Source: PMG-095 sp049324695
GTDB taxonomy: Bacteria; Myxococcota_A; Polyangia; Polyangiales; Polyangiaceae
NCBI GenBank assembly: GCA_049324695.1
Contig: JBMOMJ010000005.1
Location: forward strand, 144,140-208,139
Length of the DNA: 64,000 nt
Reading direction: 5' to 3'
How positions within the stretch are numbered: position 1 is the first letter of the stretch; each line of letters begins with the position of its first letter. The position numbers and the translations under genes are program-made. This document shows, piece after piece, positions 60,586 to 64,000 of this stretch. The notes beneath the pieces are model-generated. The model made no database searches. It was not told the DNA's origin and saw nothing but the letters and a program-made list of their open reading frames with translations.

Positions 60586-61311
60586 ATGCGGCTCAAGGTA
60601 GTCAGCTGGAACATCCACAAGGGAATCGGTGGCGTCGATCGGCGCTATGCGCTGGAGCGCGTAATCGAGGTCCTCGCCGATCAAAAGCCTGACATCGCCC
60701 TTCTGCAAGAAGTAGCCGAGGGCATGCCCAGAGTTCGCAATGAGAACCAGGTCGAACTCCTGAGTGAGGCCCTCGAGATGCCGCACGTCGCATATGGGCG
60801 TGAGCATCGCTTTCGGATCGGTGGCTACGGCAACCTCATCATGAGCCGCTACAACCTCACCGACGTCCACCACATCGACCTCACCATTCGCTGGCGCAAA
60901 AAGCGAGGCGTCATCTGCGCTCGCACCCACGTTCACTACGAAGGTCATCAACGTAGCGTCGTGATTTTCAATCTGCACCTTGGTCTCGCGGGCTCAGAGC
61001 GCGGTGAACAACTCCAAAAGTTCCTCGAGTGCCATCCCTTCAAAGGCCTCCACGCCCACACTCCCATCGTGCTCGGTGGCGATCTCAACGACGTCTGGGG
61101 CTCTCTCGGTCCCCGCTTCCTCGCTCCCGCAGGCTTCCGGCGCGCCGGCAACCTCTTCAATACTTTCCCGGCGATGCTTCCGCTTCGCCCCCTGGACGGA
61201 ATCTTCGTGCGCGGTGACCTGCGCACCGCCCATTGCGGCACGCGTCACAGCGAACTCGCCCGCAACGCTTCCGACCACCTGCCCCTGGTCGCCGAGCTCG
61301 ACCTCGTCTGA
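60586..61311 (+). CDS. Endonuclease/exonuclease/phosphatase (EEP) family protein
   Basis: 241 residues. EEP motifs: VVSWNIHKGIGG (Asn metal ligand), LLQEV (Glu), GGYGN, HLGLAGSERGEQ, GGDLNDVW and the closing SDHLPLVAEL (Asp-His pair). Related YbhP-type proteins are placed beside cardiolipin synthase in E. coli, but here no such neighbour exists. It may cleave phosphodiesters in DNA, RNA or lipid. No signal peptide. Confidence 0.9.
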   Translation: MRLKVVSWNIHKGIGGVDRRYALERVIEVLADQKPDIALLQEVAEGMPRVRNENQVELLSEALEMPHVAYGREHRFRIGGYGNLIMSRYNLTDVHHIDLTIRWRKKRGVICARTHVHYEGHQRSVVIFNLHLGLAGSERGEQLQKFLECHPFKGLHAHTPIVLGGDLNDVWGSLGPRFLAPAGFRRAGNLFNTFPAMLPLRPLDGIFVRGDLRTAHCGTRHSELARNASDHLPLVAELDLV

Positions 61312-61417
61312 CTTGCGTTTTCCAGCGATGTGAGCCTGACTTCGCCTGTGTCCATTGTTTCGACGCGAAGCGGCGCGGCAAGTGCTGCGCATGTGAGATA
61401 GGATCAACCTTCCTGAG

Positions 61418-61548
61418 CGCTGCACTAGCAGCGGACGCGAAGCGGACGCTGGGGCCTGGGCGCAGCCCCGGCCACAAACTAGGGGTGGTGCACCCCGCGC
61501 AAGCGGGACAATCATCGCCCCGCGATGATTGCGCGTATCTCATACGCG
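61418..61548 (+). ncRNA. Structured leader or intergenic RNA upstream of pgi
   Basis: Six potential hairpins in 131 bases. 61418-61433: 6 bp, loop ACTA. 61448-61472: 8 bp with one G-U. 61482-61496: 6 bp, 3-nt loop. 61494-61507: 5 bp with GCAA tetraloop, overlapping the previous arm so the two exclude each other. 61509-61531: 9 bp, 5-nt loop. 61532-61548: 7 bp, 3-nt loop. The pgi ATG follows 47 bases later. The set could be a switch-like leader or a terminator/REP cluster after the EEP gene. GC-rich DNA makes chance hairpins common, so this is a candidate only. Confidence 0.4.
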
Positions 61549-61595
61549 GTGCACTAGCGGTTGACGGGGACCATGCGCGGATTTTATGTACGCGC

Positions 61596-63233
61596 ATGAC
61601 TTCGGCTGGTTCTGATTTGGTTTCGTCGTCTGCTTGGCAGGCGCTGGCTCTGCACTCCCAATCCGTGAAGGGGCAGCATTTGCGCGAGCTGTTTGCGGCG
61701 GATGCGCAGCGTGGCGAGCGCATGACGTTGGACGCTGCGGGCGTGTACCTGGACTACTCCAAAAACCGAATCACCGACGAGACATTGCGGCTACTGTGCG
61801 CGTTGGCTGACGCGCGCGGGCTGCGCGGGCACATCGACGCGATGTTTCGCGGCGAGAAGATCAACAGCACCGAAGGGCGCGCGGTGTTGCACACTGCATT
61901 GCGTGCGCCACGCGGAAGCCAAGTCTTGGTCGATGGCAAAGACGTCGTAGCCGACGTGCACGCCGTGCTCGACAAGATGGCGGATTTTGCGGAGCGCGTG
62001 CGTAGCGGCGCGTTTCGAGGACACACCGGCAAGCGCATCCGTAACGTCGTGAACATTGGCATCGGCGGCTCCGACTTGGGTCCCGTCATGGCCTACGAGG
62101 CACTGCGCCACTACAGCGATCGCAGCCTGCGCATGAGCTACGTGTCGAACATCGATGGCACGGACATGGCCGAGGCGCTACGCGAGCTCGACGCCGCGGA
62201 GACTCTATTCATCGTCTGTTCGAAGACCTTCACGACGCTCGAAACACTGGTAAACGCGCGCAGCGCACGCAACTGGCTCGTTCAGCAGCTCGGCAGCGAG
62301 TCGGCGGTGAGCAAGCACTTCGTGGCCGTGAGCACCAACGCAACCGAGGTGCAAAAATTTGGCATCGACACCGCCAACATGTTCGGCTTCTGGGACTGGG
62401 TGGGCGGGCGCTACTCGTACACCTCCGCGATCGGCCTTTCGCTGATGCTCGCGATTGGCCCCGCGCACTATCGCGACATGCTGTCCGGCTTTCACGAAAT
62501 GGACGAGCACTTCCGTAGCGCTCCGTTCCACGCGAACCTGCCCGTGCTGCTCGGTCTGCTCGGCGTTTGGTACAATAACTTCTTCGACGCGGACTCCCAC
62601 GCGGTGCTGCCGTACGACCAATACCTGGCGCGCTTCCCGGCTTATCTCCAGCAACTCGACATGGAGAGCAACGGCAAGAGCGTGCGCATCGACGGTGCCA
62701 GCACCAACTACCAAACCGGCCCAATCATCTGGGGACAGCCGGGCACCAATGGCCAACACGCGTTCTACCAACTCATTCACCAGGGCACCAAGCTCATCCC
62801 GTGCGACTTCATCGGCTTCGTTCGCACGCTGAATCCCCTGCCCCACCATCACGACAACTTCATGTCGAACCTCTTCGCCCAGACCGAAGCCCTCGCCTTC
62901 GGAAAAACCGCCGAAGAGGTCGCGCGCGAAGGCACGCGCGCAGAGCTCGTCCCTCACAAGGTGTTTGGCGGCAATCGCCCAACCAACACACTGCTTCTCG
63001 ACGAACTCACGCCCGCCGCTCTCGGTCGCCTCGTCGCACTCTACGAACACAAGGTGTTCGTGCAAGGCAGCATCTGGGGCATCAACTCCTTCGACCAATG
63101 GGGCGTCGAGCTCGGCAAAGTTCTCGCCAAGCGCGTCGTCGGCGAACTCGAGTCTCCTGCCGAACCCACGCTGTCGCACGACAGCTCCACTAACGCCCTC
63201 ATTCGACGTTACCGCGCACGTCGGTCGCGCTAG
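61596..63233 (+). CDS. pgi: Glucose-6-phosphate isomerase
   Basis: 545 residues from the ATG at 61596; the open frame further upstream crosses the EEP gene and the structured leader. Pgi features: SAWQALALHSQSVKGQHLRELF opening, NIGIGGSDLGPVMAYEAL, SKTFTTLETLVNA, the first signature FGFWDWVGGRYSYTSAIG, PHHHDNFMSNLFAQTEAL and the second signature GSIWGINSFDQWGVELGK. It interconverts glucose-6-phosphate and fructose-6-phosphate in the cytoplasm. No good Shine-Dalgarno precedes the ATG, which is notable next to a structured leader. The 3' end lies in a short degenerate repeat. Confidence 0.97.
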   Translation: MTSAGSDLVSSSAWQALALHSQSVKGQHLRELFAADAQRGERMTLDAAGVYLDYSKNRITDETLRLLCALADARGLRGHIDAMFRGEKINSTEGRAVLHTALRAPRGSQVLVDGKDVVADVHAVLDKMADFAERVRSGAFRGHTGKRIRNVVNIGIGGSDLGPVMAYEALRHYSDRSLRMSYVSNIDGTDMAEALRELDAAETLFIVCSKTFTTLETLVNARSARNWLVQQLGSESAVSKHFVAVSTNATEVQKFGIDTANMFGFWDWVGGRYSYTSAIGLSLMLAIGPAHYRDMLSGFHEMDEHFRSAPFHANLPVLLGLLGVWYNNFFDADSHAVLPYDQYLARFPAYLQQLDMESNGKSVRIDGASTNYQTGPIIWGQPGTNGQHAFYQLIHQGTKLIPCDFIGFVRTLNPLPHHHDNFMSNLFAQTEALAFGKTAEEVAREGTRAELVPHKVFGGNRPTNTLLLDELTPAALGRLVALYEHKVFVQGSIWGINSFDQWGVELGKVLAKRVVGELESPAEPTLSHDSSTNALIRRYRARRSR

Positions 63234-63283
63234 GTTCGCACGTCGGCCGTTGCGATAGGGTCGCACGTCATCGGTCGCGCTAG
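63215..63283. repeat. Three degenerate direct repeats at the pgi 3' end
   Basis: Units of about 19-22 bases beginning CGCACGTC and ending in TAG: 63215-63233 (contains the pgi stop), 63237-63258 and 63262-63283. The last two are non-coding echoes of the pgi terminus. Confidence 0.6.
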
Positions 63284-63339
63284 ATAAGTGCAGGTCGGCG
63301 CTCTCGCTCTCTCGGTGCCGGGCACTCTCGTTACGTATT

Positions 63340-63365
63340 GGGGCTGCTGATTTTTTGGTAGCCCC
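63340..63365 (+). terminator. Hairpin after pgi
   Basis: GGGGCTGC (63340-63347) pairs with GTAGCCCC (63358-63365), one G-U; the 10-nt loop contains a T6 run. Terminator-like but the T run is in the loop. Confidence 0.35.
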
Positions 63366-63805
63366 CGCTTCACGGCGACTCACGTCATCCCGAGATCACT
63401 GCGAGCGCAGGTCATTCCGGATGCTGCCGCTCCCCATGTGGGCTGAGGATTCATCACATTTTTCGAACGCTCGGGGCGGTCTGCGGATCTGCGGCGCGAT
63501 ATCGCTCCAGTCGCATGAGCTTGGTAGCGGCTCGCGCGACTTGTCGCCTATGTACCCGGATTGGACCGCACTTTTTCACTTGACGGTTGTAACCGTGTGC
63601 GCGACGCGCAAGCGAGAGTGCGCGCGAACTCCCGCTCTTATTCGCGCGACGTCGAGTGATGAAGGCGTTTGCGGAGGAAAACATTTTCGAACGTGTGAAG
63701 CATCCTGACAGCGCGTCCTGGCGCAAATACGGAGCTCGAAATTTCGTATGTTAGAGTCCGTTCACTCGCGAGAGTTGGTGGTTCTCTAGCTACGGTGCGC
63801 TGAAT

Positions 63806-63817
63806 GCGCAATTGCGC
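63806..63817. promoter_or_regulatory. 12-bp palindrome in front of the last gene
   Basis: GCGCAATTGCGC is a perfect palindrome ending just before the GGAGG ribosome site of the gene at 63830. Possible operator. Confidence 0.35.
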
Positions 63818-63829
63818 GTGGAGGTTGTC

Positions 63830-64000
63830 ATGGGTTTGGCACTGTTGGTGAGCGATGTGCGGCGGGCGGGCGTGTATCAACGAGGCAACTCGGGGGCGGT
63901 CGGATGGGAGGCGGTCGGATGGGAGGCGGTCCACGAACGCGTCGTGTCGTTCGCAAAGCGGCGCGCAGGGCTTGAATGGGAAGAAGGTCGGCTGCTTTGT
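63830..64000 (+). CDS. 5' part of a probable HNH-type/DUF222-like protein gene
   Basis: An uninterrupted frame of 57 codons runs from ATG 63830 off the right edge. GGAGG lies 7 bases upstream, a good ribosome site. The translation MGLALLVSDVRRAG then passes through an in-frame pentapeptide repeat (AVGWE AVGWE AV) and HERVVSFAKRRAGLEWEEGRLLC. The latter resembles the N-terminus of a large myxobacterial HNH endonuclease family, which opens with a helical V-x-x-AR-x-R-x-x-x-EWEE motif. The HNH core would lie beyond the window, so the call is tentative; that a gene begins here is likelier than its identity. Confidence 0.5.
   Translation, partial: MGLALLVSDVRRAGVYQRGNSGAVGWEAVGWEAVHERVVSFAKRRAGLEWEEGRLLC
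63895..63932. repeat. 15-bp in-frame tandem repeat
   Basis: GGCGGTCGGATGGGA occurs at 63895-63909 and 63910-63924, with a partial third copy to 63931. It encodes a repeated AVGWE within the partial gene and can change copy number without a frameshift. Confidence 0.75.

Larger units (their letters stand above)
63234..63829. other. Intergenic stretch after pgi
   Basis: About 600 bases with no convincing gene. It contains the degenerate repeats, one hairpin (63340-63365) and two short palindromes near the next gene (CGAAATTTCG at 63737 and GCGCAATTGCGC at 63806). Confidence 0.5.

Noticed and set aside
1..64000. CRISPR arrays, insertion sequences, prophage or rRNA genes
   Set aside because: No regularly spaced repeats, transposase motifs, phage genes or rRNA signatures were seen. 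The repeats found are short tandem or degenerate ones only.

Overview
The window looks like chromosome from a high-GC myxobacterium (Myxococcota, probably the Polyangia/Sorangiineae side). The reasons are the adventurous-gliding (Glt) gene set, Hanks-type Ser/Thr kinases with matching FHA and PP2C proteins, an FHA-fused sigma54 activator, many TPR, HEAT and PEGA-like exported proteins and lipoproteins, and dense GC-rich coding on both strands. The taxonomic call is inference; no rRNA operon is present.

Layout. 1-1.2 kb: the 3' end of a receiver-XRE regulator, two hairpins, a gene-free stretch with a long minus-strand hairpin that has a C-rich loop, and tRNA-Met. 1.25-9.7 kb: a tight minus-strand series reading zinc-ribbon coiled coil, Hanks kinase, lipoprotein, PrkA kinase, APC permease, TatD, TonB-like protein. 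9.8-20.7 kb: tRNA-Ile2(CAU), uvrA, dksA, a lipid-anchored amidase, a proline-rich membrane protein, a TPR/PEGA-type protein, an FHA-sigma54 activator and a small outer-membrane barrel.

20.7-43.6 kb: the main feature, a minus-strand gliding-machinery operon in the order gltC, gltD (agmU), gltE (aglT), a gltF-position gene, gltG (pglI), a TPR lipoprotein, and the giant 3795-residue gltI (agmK). The order gltD-E-F-G-I matches the Myxococcus xanthus cluster as I remember it. Two GltA/GltB-type outer-membrane barrels lie on the plus strand at 50.6-52.5 kb. Most of the Glt envelope complex therefore sits within 32 kb; recognisable gltH, gltJ (agmX), gltK, mglA and the aglRQS motor genes are not in the window.

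44-52.6 kb also carries a Cys-rich lipoprotein, a YraN-like nuclease, a HAMP protein, a HEAT protein, a membrane protein with a carboxypeptidase-regulatory-like domain, and ftsY with an N-terminal membrane anchor. 52.6-64 kb: HEAT protein, Cache/HAMP-like sensor, class II deacetylase, tRNA-His, small lipoprotein, PP2C phosphatase, frr, a second Hanks kinase, an EEP phosphodiesterase, pgi preceded by a strongly structured leader, and the start of a probable HNH-type gene that runs off the end.

How they fit together: GltG spans the inner membrane with a cytoplasmic FHA domain and a periplasmic TonB-like tail, GltI is the cytoplasmic TPR scaffold, GltC/D/E are periplasmic or outer-membrane-associated TPR proteins, and GltA/B are the barrels. 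FHA domains plus nearby kinases and PP2C suggest, but do not prove, phospho-threonine control.
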